64,000 nucleotides of DNA from Haloferula helveola (GTDB taxonomy: Bacteria; Verrucomicrobiota; Verrucomicrobiia; Verrucomicrobiales; Akkermansiaceae). Below, piece by piece: positions 1 to 8,300 of this stretch (the first letter of the stretch is position 1; every line of letters begins with the position of its first letter). Under the pieces are notes generated by a model that was not told where the DNA came from, did not search any database, and worked only from the letters and a program-made list of their open reading frames with translations. The stretch is taken from contig NZ_AP024702.1 of NCBI RefSeq assembly GCF_037076345.1, positions 992,001 to 1,056,000 on the forward strand. Reading direction: 5' to 3'. A program made the position numbers and the translations under genes.

Positions 1-21
1 TTCGGATCCGGTTCGGGCAGC

Positions 22-54
22 GGGGCGCACGGGGTTTTCCCGTGCGCCCCTTTT
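22..54 (+). terminator. Rho-independent terminator of an upstream gene
   Basis: A perfect 12-bp stem (22-33 with 39-50) encloses a 5-nt loop and is followed directly by TTTT at 51-54. It probably ends a plus-strand gene lying to the left of the window. No coding sequence is visible between it and the esterase that starts at 148. Confidence 0.85.
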
Positions 55-147
55 CGTATCCACCCGGCGCACTTCGACGTTTGATATCCGCGAATACACG
101 AAGGTATCCCTCAAGATAGGTCGCGCTCATCGAGTAGTTTGGGGGTT

Positions 148-1209
148 ATGAAACCAATCCACCAGACTTTCGCCGCCGTCGGCGGCCTCGCACTTCTCGC
201 GACCTCCGCGGTCCAAGGCGCAGACATCCCGGATCCGGACGGCAAGCCGGCCGACATGACCAAGCCGGTTCAGGTCTTCATCCTGATGGGCCAATCCAAC
301 ATGGTCGGCGCCGGCAAGGTGAAGGGCGACAAGGAAGGCACGCTCGAGTTCGCCGTGAAAAACGAGAACCTCTACCCTTTCCTGGTCGATGACGCCGGAG
401 CGTGGACGACCCGTCAGGACGTCCGCTACGTCCGCTACATGACCGGCCGGATGCTGAAGAACGACTGGATGTCGGTTTCCGAAGGCAAGATCGGTCCGGA
501 ACTCGGCATCGGCGCCCAGCTCGGCACCGCGATGGAGGAGCCGGTGATGGTACTCAAGAGCTGCATCGGCAACCGCAGCCTCGGCTGGGACCTCCTGCCT
601 CCGGGCAGCAAGGGCTACGACTTCACCGAAACCGACAAGAAGACCGGCAAGGAAGTCACCTACACCTACGCCGGCTACAAGGAGTCGCCGCTGCGCTGGG
701 AAAAAGGCAGCGAGCCCGAGCCAATCGGCTGGTACGCCGGCAAGCAGTGGGACACCGACATCGCCGACGCCAAGAAGGTGCTCGAAGATTTCAACACCTA
801 CTACCCGGATGCCAAGGGCTATGAGGTCGCCGGCTTCTTCTACTGGCAGGGTGACAAGGACCGCTACAACCTGGCCCACGCGACCAAGTATGAGGAAAAC
901 CTGGTGAACTTCATCAAGGCGCTCCGCGAGACCTTCGACGCGCCCGACGCCAAGTTCGTCTGCGCGACGCTCGGTCAGGCCGAGAAGGGCAAGGCGACCG
1001 GCAACGACGCGCTGATCCTTGAGGCCCAGCTCGCGGTTGATGGTGAGTCCGGCAAGCACCCGGAGTTCAAGGGCAACGTCGCCACCGTCTATACCAACCC
1101 GATCTCGCAGGGCGGAGCTTCGAACGGTCACTACGGCGGCAACGCCAAGACCTACATGGACGTCGGCCTCGCCATGGGTGAGGCGATGGTCAAGCTGCTG
1201 AAGGACTGA
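148..1209 (+). CDS. Secreted sialate O-acetylesterase-like (SASA family) esterase
   Basis: 353-aa exported carbohydrate esterase of the SASA/DUF303 SGNH-hydrolase type, expected to remove acetyl groups from sialic acid or acetylated polysaccharides outside the cytoplasm. A signal peptide (Lys followed by a hydrophobic stretch ending near ATSAVQGA) precedes the nucleophile block MGQSNM, with catalytic Ser50. A block with the FYWQGD motif lies mid-protein, and the probable catalytic His328 is in SNGHYGG near the C-terminus. The frame also opens at a TTG at 139, but the ATG at 148 begins the signal peptide directly. The gene stands alone, bounded by terminators on both sides. The acetylated substrate cannot be told from sequence. 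A related gene starts at the right end of the window (63841). Confidence 0.85.
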   Translation: MKPIHQTFAAVGGLALLATSAVQGADIPDPDGKPADMTKPVQVFILMGQSNMVGAGKVKGDKEGTLEFAVKNENLYPFLVDDAGAWTTRQDVRYVRYMTGRMLKNDWMSVSEGKIGPELGIGAQLGTAMEEPVMVLKSCIGNRSLGWDLLPPGSKGYDFTETDKKTGKEVTYTYAGYKESPLRWEKGSEPEPIGWYAGKQWDTDIADAKKVLEDFNTYYPDAKGYEVAGFFYWQGDKDRYNLAHATKYEENLVNFIKALRETFDAPDAKFVCATLGQAEKGKATGNDALILEAQLAVDGESGKHPEFKGNVATVYTNPISQGGASNGHYGGNAKTYMDVGLAMGEAMVKLLKD

Positions 1210-1225
1210 TTCCGACCCTCTCCAT

Positions 1226-1269
1226 CGGCCCGGCTCGCGTGCTTTCGCGAGGCCGGGCCGTTTCTTTTT
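1226..1269 (+). terminator. Rho-independent terminator after the SASA esterase
   Basis: The 9-bp GC stem 1226-1234/1252-1260 continues as a 5-bp stem (1235-1239/1246-1250) with a single-base bulge and a 6-nt loop. TTTCTTTTT follows at 1261-1269. It lies 17 bp after the stop codon of the upstream esterase. Confidence 0.9.
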
Positions 1270-1390
1270 CGGGGTGGTCTGAAAGGGGGCTCCTCCTTGG
1301 CATGAATGGGCGCCCGAAGGACGCCCCTCCTTGATCTCGGGATCGGATGCATTTGCCACCCTGTCCCGTTTCCGATAGACCCATGGTCAG

Positions 1391-3241
1391 ATGAAGAAAG
1401 CGGTCTTCCTTTTCCTCCTCCCCGCGCTGGCCGAGGCAGCGCCCGTGATCAGTTCGTTCAACCCGCCGACCGCACCGACGACCGGCAACATCCAAGTGAC
1501 GATCAACGGAACCGGGCTCGATGATAACGACCCTCCCTTGGGAAACGAAGACCCGACCGTGACGGTCGGCGGGCAGATGGCGACCATCATCGGCGACCCC
1601 TCCCCCAACCAGCTCACCTTTCTCCTACCGCCCGGCCAAGGAGCCAACGTCCAGGTCAAGGTCACGCTCGACGGCGAACAAGGCAGCGGGTTCTTTTCCT
1701 ATCAGCCCCCCAGCATCAATGTCGGCGGAGTCAGCGGCTCGTCGCCCACCCAGGGCGGCGGCACCTTCACGATTACCGGCTCCAACTTCGGGCTCAACGG
1801 ATCCGTCACGGTGGGTACGGGCGCCGCGAGCATCACCAGCTGGAGCCACGGCTCGATCACCGCACAGGCCCCGGCCGGTCAGGGGACCAATCTTCCTGTC
1901 ACCGTGATCGCCGGCGGCCAGTCCAGCGGACCGACAGGACAGTTTTCCTACCAGCCCCCGACCATTGTCGGCGTCACCGCCGCCGCACTGCCAACCGCGG
2001 GCGGTGTCCCGGTCACGCTGAACGGAACGAACTTCGGCACGGTGGCGACCCTCGACTTCAACTCGGTCACGATCCCGGTCGACTCGCAGACCCAGAACAC
2101 GCTCAGCTTCACCCTGCCGCCAGGCGAAGGATTCGACATTCCGGTGGAAGTGACGGTGGGCGGGCAGACCAGTCCGACCTTCGACTTCGACTACGACCCT
2201 CCCACCATCCTGGGCATCAGCCCTGCCACGGGTCCGTCCCCGGTGGCCACCGAGATCACGCTCACCGGTTCGAATTTCGGCCTGAGTCCGACCGTGATCT
2301 TCGGAGCCAGTGCCGGCGTGGTGGTTTCCAGCACCCACGAGGAAATCGTCTTCACCCGTCCGCCCGGCGAGGTTGGCAGCCTCGAAGTGGTTGTATCTGC
2401 CGCCGGCCAACTCAGTGACCACACGCATTTCCTTTCGACGCCTTTGACGAGCCCGCCGGGATACTACATCGATACGGTCAACGGCCAGATCGTGCCCGCC
2501 CCGCCAGGGCGCTACGCTCCGAATCCGGACATGACGACGGCCTTCGACGCACCCCCCGGTCACTACACGCCGGTCCCGGGCATGAGCCAGGCGATTCCGG
2601 CAAGTCCCGGCTACTACGTGAACATCATCGGATCTCCCGAGCAGTTCCCTGCACCCGCCGGCACCTATACCGATGCTCCGGGAAGTTTGACCCCGGATCC
2701 AGCCGACGCAGGCCACTACACCCCGGTCGACGGCATGCGGGCACAGATTCCGGCCGACCCCGGCTTCTACGTGACGAATTCCGGATCGGATCAGCAAACC
2801 CCCGCGCCGGCCGGCAGGTATGCGACGGGCCCCATGGCGACCATCGCCAACCTTGCGGAAGCGGGCACTTACGCTCCGATCGAAGGGATGCGCGACGCGA
2901 TCCCGGCACCCGCCGGCACCTACGCATCCGCAGCCGGACTCACCAGCGTCTTGCCGGTCCCGCCGGGCTTCGAATCCACCGATGGCGCTTCCCTCACCCC
3001 TCTTCCGCAGATCCAGATCGTAGGTGCCGAGAAGCTGACGAGTGGCGACTTCGAACTCACTTTCTCGACCAACACCACCGACAACTACGGGATCTTCTAC
3101 ACCGAAGACCTCGTGAACTTCACCCTGATCCAAACGGTCCCCGGTACCGGGGCCGACGTGCAGGTCGCGGTGACTCCTCCGAACCCGGCCGCCACCCGGC
3201 GCTTCTGGGTCGTCGGACCGGTGCAGGTTCCGGCGAACTGA
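1391..3241 (+). CDS. Secreted IPT/TIG-domain protein with eleven 17-residue repeats
   Basis: 616-aa exported protein with a short signal peptide (MKKAVFLFLLPALAEA). Residues about 17-350 hold four IPT/TIG immunoglobulin-like domains, each opening with P-x-I and a TSxGG/GSNFG-type strand pair. Residues 355-540 are eleven tandem repeats of about 17 residues built on [P/A/D]-G-x-Y...PA. Residues 541-616 form a beta-rich C-terminal module with the motif YTEDLVNF, ending in an RRFWVVG strand. That module resembles the C-termini of other large secreted proteins in this window. No catalytic motif is visible, so an adhesive or surface-structural role is the most that can be inferred. The ATG at 1391 directly precedes the signal peptide. 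Confidence 0.85.
   Translation: MKKAVFLFLLPALAEAAPVISSFNPPTAPTTGNIQVTINGTGLDDNDPPLGNEDPTVTVGGQMATIIGDPSPNQLTFLLPPGQGANVQVKVTLDGEQGSGFFSYQPPSINVGGVSGSSPTQGGGTFTITGSNFGLNGSVTVGTGAASITSWSHGSITAQAPAGQGTNLPVTVIAGGQSSGPTGQFSYQPPTIVGVTAAALPTAGGVPVTLNGTNFGTVATLDFNSVTIPVDSQTQNTLSFTLPPGEGFDIPVEVTVGGQTSPTFDFDYDPPTILGISPATGPSPVATEITLTGSNFGLSPTVIFGASAGVVVSSTHEEIVFTRPPGEVGSLEVVVSAAGQLSDHTHFLSTPLTSPPGYYIDTVNGQIVPAPPGRYAPNPDMTTAFDAPPGHYTPVPGMSQAIPASPGYYVNIIGSPEQFPAPAGTYTDAPGSLTPDPADAGHYTPVDGMRAQIPADPGFYVTNSGSDQQTPAPAGRYATGPMATIANLAEAGTYAPIEGMRDAIPAPAGTYASAAGLTSVLPVPPGFESTDGASLTPLPQIQIVGAEKLTSGDFELTFSTNTTDNYGIFYTEDLVNFTLIQTVPGTGADVQVAVTPPNPAATRRFWVVGPVQVPAN
2453..3010 (+). repeat. Eleven tandem 51-bp coding repeats (PAGxY repeat)
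   Basis: Residues 355-540 of the IPT/TIG protein divide into eleven units averaging 16.9 residues. Nearly all units begin with [P/D/E/S][P/A]G[Y/H/R/T/F][Y/E] and end with PA. The DNA units have diverged, so this is an old protein-level repeat and not a recent minisatellite. The units have no cysteine, which sets them apart from the cysteine-rich GCC2/GCC3 repeats they superficially recall. Confidence 0.85.
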
Positions 3242-3293
3242 TTCGCTCGGCATTGGCGGAAAGGATGCCCCCGGCCCGGCCGTTCCATCGGGC

Positions 3294-4451
3294 GTGATCC
3301 GATTCCATTCCGCCCTGCTGGGCTTCGCCTGCCTTTTCACGCCGATCTCGGCCCACGAGGTTCTTCCCGTGACCGACGAGCAAGCCGAGGAGTACAAGCT
3401 CGACCGCGACTTCTTCAAGAAGGGCACGATGGTCGAGGACATCCTGATCGCCACATCGGACAAGGTCTCCGACTACGCGCACCTTGAGGCGGCTTACCAG
3501 TTCGGCAAAATGATGACCAAGCTCAAGCCGGAGATTTCGAAACGGATCCGCGAGGGCGGCGTGCTGTGCATCTTGGTCGGCCACGACGAGCTGACCTCGG
3601 ACATCCCCCAGTTCAGGAACGACAAGACCGGTGAGGAGCTGGCTTTCTACAACTGGCGCAGCCGGGGATTTCTGACCCGTGTCGAAGGCCGCCCGGTCGT
3701 GCTGTTTTCGGAAGAGGACGTGCTCGAGTTCGAGGGCGGCATGCGCGACGAAAGCATTCTCATCCACGAGTTCGGCCACGTCATCCACCGGCCGGGTTTT
3801 TACGAAGGACTCGACGAGGAATTGAAGAAGACGTGGGAAGACGCTCTCGCCAAAGGCCTGTGGAACGACGGTCGCGCGGCCCAGCGTTTCCGTCGTGTCC
3901 GTGGCGATGAACCGGTGCTCCTGCTCGATGCGCTGGTGAAGGCATTTCCCGATCGGAAACCGGAGCTGCTCAAGCTCTGCCTCGACGGCGGCGATATCCT
4001 CGTGAATGGCGAACCGACGGATTCCAAGGTGGAGATCACCGGCAAGGACGACGTGCGGATCGTCTTCGGCGGACCCAAGGATTGCTACGCCTCGAAGAAC
4101 CGTGCCGAGTACTTCGCCGAGATCGTCCAGGCGTGGTTCGACACCAACCGGGTGATGGACCACGACCACAACCACATCGACACGCGTGAGGAACTCAAGA
4201 GCTACGATCCGGGTGGCTATGCCTTCCTCGAGAAGATCTTCAACGAGGACGACTGGCGTTTCGTCTCCCCCCGCGAGCGCGCCGGCAAGGACCACCTCAA
4301 AGGCTACGATCCCGAGAACGCCCCGGTCGTCATTCAACCCGACTTCATCAAGGACGCCGCCAACGACTACTACGACGAATACTGGTCGAAATACTGGGAG
4401 CGTCTGGAGAAGAAGTACGCCGACCGACTCGGCACGGCGGATGACGCCTGA
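3294..4451 (+). CDS. Secreted gluzincin-type zinc metallopeptidase (HEFGH)
   Basis: 385-aa predicted exported zinc protease. A signal peptide ends near PISA. The zinc-binding motif HEFGH lies at residues 158-162, with catalytic Glu159. A downstream NRAEYFAEIVQAW segment (269-280) offers Tyr273 and Glu276 as the third ligand and transition-state residue. That spacing and motif resemble the anthrax lethal factor-like/Pro-Pro endopeptidase (ATLF, M34) group of gluzincins. I infer this from the motif pattern only. An MDHDHNHID segment near residue 290 adds further possible metal ligands. The only suitable start is GTG at 3294. The gene lies 52 bp after the IPT/TIG gene, on the same strand. The substrate is unknown; a surface protein of the same cell is possible. 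Confidence 0.75.
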   Translation: MIRFHSALLGFACLFTPISAHEVLPVTDEQAEEYKLDRDFFKKGTMVEDILIATSDKVSDYAHLEAAYQFGKMMTKLKPEISKRIREGGVLCILVGHDELTSDIPQFRNDKTGEELAFYNWRSRGFLTRVEGRPVVLFSEEDVLEFEGGMRDESILIHEFGHVIHRPGFYEGLDEELKKTWEDALAKGLWNDGRAAQRFRRVRGDEPVLLLDALVKAFPDRKPELLKLCLDGGDILVNGEPTDSKVEITGKDDVRIVFGGPKDCYASKNRAEYFAEIVQAWFDTNRVMDHDHNHIDTREELKSYDPGGYAFLEKIFNEDDWRFVSPRERAGKDHLKGYDPENAPVVIQPDFIKDAANDYYDEYWSKYWERLEKKYADRLGTADDA

Positions 4452-4552
4452 GGCCCCTGCAATTCGCGCGGCCTTCACCCCTCCCGTTCTCGATTGATCC
4501 GCGATCGAGCGACATCCTTGAGCCAGGCCTTCATTGGCGTAGGATCCGGAGC

Positions 4553-5215
4553 ATGGACTACAGGATTTCCGGAGAGATCGCGCAGCAGGTCGAAATCCAC
4601 CCGCAGCAGGGTGACGCCTTCTGGTGCAGCCGCGGATCGTTGATGGCATTCACCGACGGGATCTACTGGACACTCAAGGTGCCGGGGGGAGTTGGTGGCG
4701 CGGTGCGCCGCTCGCTTTCGGGAGAAGGCATCGCGTTGACCCGGGTCGAGGCGCGAAAGCCCGACCAGAAGCTGCTCCTCGCCAGCAGCCAGCCGGGACA
4801 CATCGCGGTCTGGGATCTGGCGGACGGCCCGGTGGTCACGACCCGCGGATCATTTCTCGCGGCATGGGGCGAGGACGTCGACATCAGCGTCACGGTGGCG
4901 CGACGCGCGGGTGCCGCGCTTTTCGGCGGCGCCGGCCTGTTCCTCCAGCAAGTGTCCGGAAAGGGCACGGTGCTGATCCACGGCAGCGGTGACTTTTCCG
5001 AACAGCTTCTGGCGCCGGGTGAGGAGATTCTCGTCAGCACCGGGCATCTCGCGGCGTTTGGAGGCTCGATCGACTACGACATCCGGGGCGTCAGCGGTTG
5101 CCGCAAGATGTTGTTCGGCGGTGAAGGGCTCTTCATGACAAGCCTGCGCGGACCGGGACGAGTGCTGCTGCAGACGCTGAAACGGGGACGTTTGGGGACC
5201 CAAGCGCCCCAGTAG
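4553..5215 (+). CDS. AIM24 family protein
   Basis: 220-aa cytoplasmic protein of the AIM24/DUF124 family (TRAP-like beta fold). The family hallmark is present twice: an LFGGAGLFLQQVSGKG block in the middle and a FGGEGLFMTSLRGPG block at about residues 188-202. The length is normal for bacterial members. There is no signal peptide or membrane segment. The molecular function of bacterial AIM24 proteins is not established. The gene sits alone between the metallopeptidase and the large LamG protein, with 101 bp on each side. GGAG lies just upstream of the ATG at 4553. Confidence 0.85.
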   Translation: MDYRISGEIAQQVEIHPQQGDAFWCSRGSLMAFTDGIYWTLKVPGGVGGAVRRSLSGEGIALTRVEARKPDQKLLLASSQPGHIAVWDLADGPVVTTRGSFLAAWGEDVDISVTVARRAGAALFGGAGLFLQQVSGKGTVLIHGSGDFSEQLLAPGEEILVSTGHLAAFGGSIDYDIRGVSGCRKMLFGGEGLFMTSLRGPGRVLLQTLKRGRLGTQAPQ

Positions 5216-5317
5216 GCGGGAATCGCGCATTGTAACGATCCGCGAAGGACTTGGAACAATCTTGCCATCACGACGGGAACGGCTCAGGCTTTTAGGGCCA
5301 AAAAACCCCAGTTCGTG

Positions 5318-8300
5318 ATGAAAAAAACCCAATTGCTCCCCTCGGAGGCGGGGACTCGGATCACACTCGCCCTCCTTGCGCTCACCTGTGCCGCCACAGC
5401 GGCTCCCTTCGCCAAGTTTCATGGCAAGGATGGTGACTTCCTCACCGACGAGACCGGCAACGGTCGCGACCTCATCGAACAATTCAGCGGCTCGGCCAAG
5501 GTCGTCTATCACCCTGCGGGATTCTTCCGCTTCCCCGGCACCGAGGGTGCGGACGAGGCATGGGTCGAGTGGACCGGCGGTGGCGGATCACCCCAGTTCA
5601 CGGTCTCCTTCTGGATGCGATCCCCAAGCTGGAGCCAAGGCAGCTTCCAAGGGTTCTACACGAACGTCGAACCGGGAAGCTTCGACTACCAGATGGATCT
5701 CAATGGGACCGACTTCCGCCTCCTCTCCGACCCGGGTGTCGCCATCACCACTCCGGCGGCCGCTTTCCCGGTGAACACCTGGCTCCATGTCGTAATCCGC
5801 AAAACCGGCTCGGGAGCCGAGTGGTACATCACCGAAGTCGGTCAGCCGTCGGTGAACCTGATCGGAACCGATCCACTCAATCTCGGCGGCATCCAGGCGA
5901 TCCGTTTCGCGACGAACCGCAACCGCGATTCATTCCCGGAGTGCGATATCGCCAACGTGCAGGTCTACAACGACGACACGGTCGACCTGAATCTGCTCCT
6001 TGCCGAGGGACCCGACCTCAACCCCGTAATTGAGTGGGATCCTGCGGACGACGACGCCGGTGGCGCCGGCAACTGGGATACCGCATCGCTTTCGTGGCAA
6101 CCGGCCACCGGAGACACACCGAACGCCACGTGGGCACCGAATGACGGAACCCAGATCGCGTTCCTCGGCGGGAGCGGAGACGTCGTCACGCTGACCGAAC
6201 CGATCAGCGTGGACGAACTGCATGTCGGCGCGACCAACTACACGATCGACAGCGCGACCGCCGCCGACACGCTGACCATCGCCAGCTCCATCTTCAACAA
6301 CCGGACGCTGACCATCTCCTCACCGCTCGCAGGCTCCGGGGCGATCTCGAAGCAGGGAGGCGCCCAGATTTTCCTGTCCGGTGACAGCCCCGGCTTCAGT
6401 GGCAGCTACAGCACCGATGATGGAGAGACCTTCGTGACTTCGGACGACTGGTCGAATGCCTCGTTCATCACGACCAACGACCTGCTCCACTTCGACAACG
6501 GCGGCGGCACGGTCACGGTCAACAGTGTCTCCCTCGATACGGGACTCCGCGTGAACAACGGGACCCGTCTCGATATCGCCGGGGGCATCCTCGGTCAGAT
6601 CGGCGGCGGCGGCTGGATCTCCACCGAGACCGGCACCCTCGGCAGCCTGACATCGTCGGGCGGAACACTGAACCTGACCTTCGAACCGACCGTCACCCAA
6701 ACAATCCAACTGATGGTGGGCGTCGAAGACTTCGATGGCGGCACCCCTCTGGCCCTGAACATCGTCGGCGCCGCACCGGGAACGAACAACAACCTCAACA
6801 TCCTCGAACCGACCAGCTACACGGGCGGCACCACGATCGACGACATCCGTGTCTTCGTCGGCACCGATAATGCGTTCGGAACAGGCCCGGTGGATGTGCT
6901 CGACGAAGCTCAGATTTCCCTGCTCGGAACGACCGTTACAAATGATGTCAGCCTGACAGGGCTCGGCTGGACGGGCGGCGCGAATGTGTCGGGCGCGATG
7001 CGCTTCGCCGACGGCTCGACCATGAGCGGAAACACGACGATCGCTCCCTCGGGATCGAGGATCACGGTCAGTGGCGGCACGGCGTTGATGTCCGGCGACC
7101 TGCTTGGATCGGGCAATCTTGAGTATGGCATCTTCGGCAATCCGGGATTCTTCGGCACGCTCGACTTCACCGGAGCCGGTGCCGGCTACAACGGACTGCT
7201 CACCATTTCGACCGGTCTCGTGAACTTCTACGGCAACGGCGTCGCGGGCGATGTCATCGTCGATGACACCGGCGAACTCGGCGGCAACGGCACGGTCGCC
7301 GGCAAGCTGACGCTGGGCACGACGGGAGGCGCGACACTCCGCGCGACCGCCGGCGGTTTCAACACCACCGACCTCGTGCTGAACGGCACGACCAATCTCG
7401 ACTTCTACGCCTACCCGATGGCGCCGGGAACCCCGATTCCGGTTCTCAGTTACAGCGGGACCCTGAGCGAAGACGGCGCGGCGGGCATCGGCGACAACTT
7501 CGCGCTGCTGAATCCCGCCAATCACCGGAGCTTCGGCATCGTCGACAACGCGATGACCCTCGAGGTCGACCTCGGCAGTCTCGCACTACTGTTCGACGGC
7601 ACCCTGCCCGACTGGGATGTCGGCAACACGGTCAACTGGAACGCCGGCACCGAGAGGTTCTTCGATGGCGACACGGTGACCTTCGACGACACCGCCGCGA
7701 GCAGCGCGGTGAAGATCTCCGGCCCCCTGCCGAACCCGGCGGCGATCACGGTGAACAACAACGTCCTGAACTACTCGATCGAGGGAGAACTCGGAACCTC
7801 TGCCGGCGACCTCACAAAGTTCGGCATCGGTTTCCTCGACCTGATCGTTCCGGACGACAACATGCCCTACACCGGCAACATCCTGATCGACAGCGGGACC
7901 GTGGCTCTCACTGGGGACACCCAGGCGCTGCGCAACGTCGAGAGCATCTCGGTGAATCCGGGTGGCGCCTTCCGCGTCTCCGCGGGCAACGCGGGGCAGG
8001 ACAACCTTCCCCCCCTGAAGATGCTCGGCGGCACGCTCGAGGTCGACGACGACGATGTGTTCCTCTTCCCGGCCAGCTCGACCATGAGCCTCGCTCCGGC
8101 CACCAGCAGCACCTTGTCCGGCACCGGCAACTTCTACCCGTTCACCAACTCGATCGCGGGACCCGGCAATCTGATCAAGGACGGCACCGGGACGCTCGAC
8201 GTGACCTTCGCCGACCTCGATTACACCGGCACGACGACGCTCAACGACGGTCTGATCCGGATCGGGGCTGGCTTCACCGCCGCCTCGACCGATTGGACGA

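Noticed and set aside
1625..3463. 612-codon minus-strand frame
   Set aside because: It is the shadow of the IPT/TIG gene and the start of the protease gene. It has an Arg/Gly/Val-biased composition and no motif.
5256..5271. Possible sigma-54 site TTGGAACAATCTTGCC before the LamG/PATR gene
   Set aside because: The GG and GC pairs are separated by 9 nt and not 10, and the -24 box matches poorly, so it is not a valid -24/-12 promoter.
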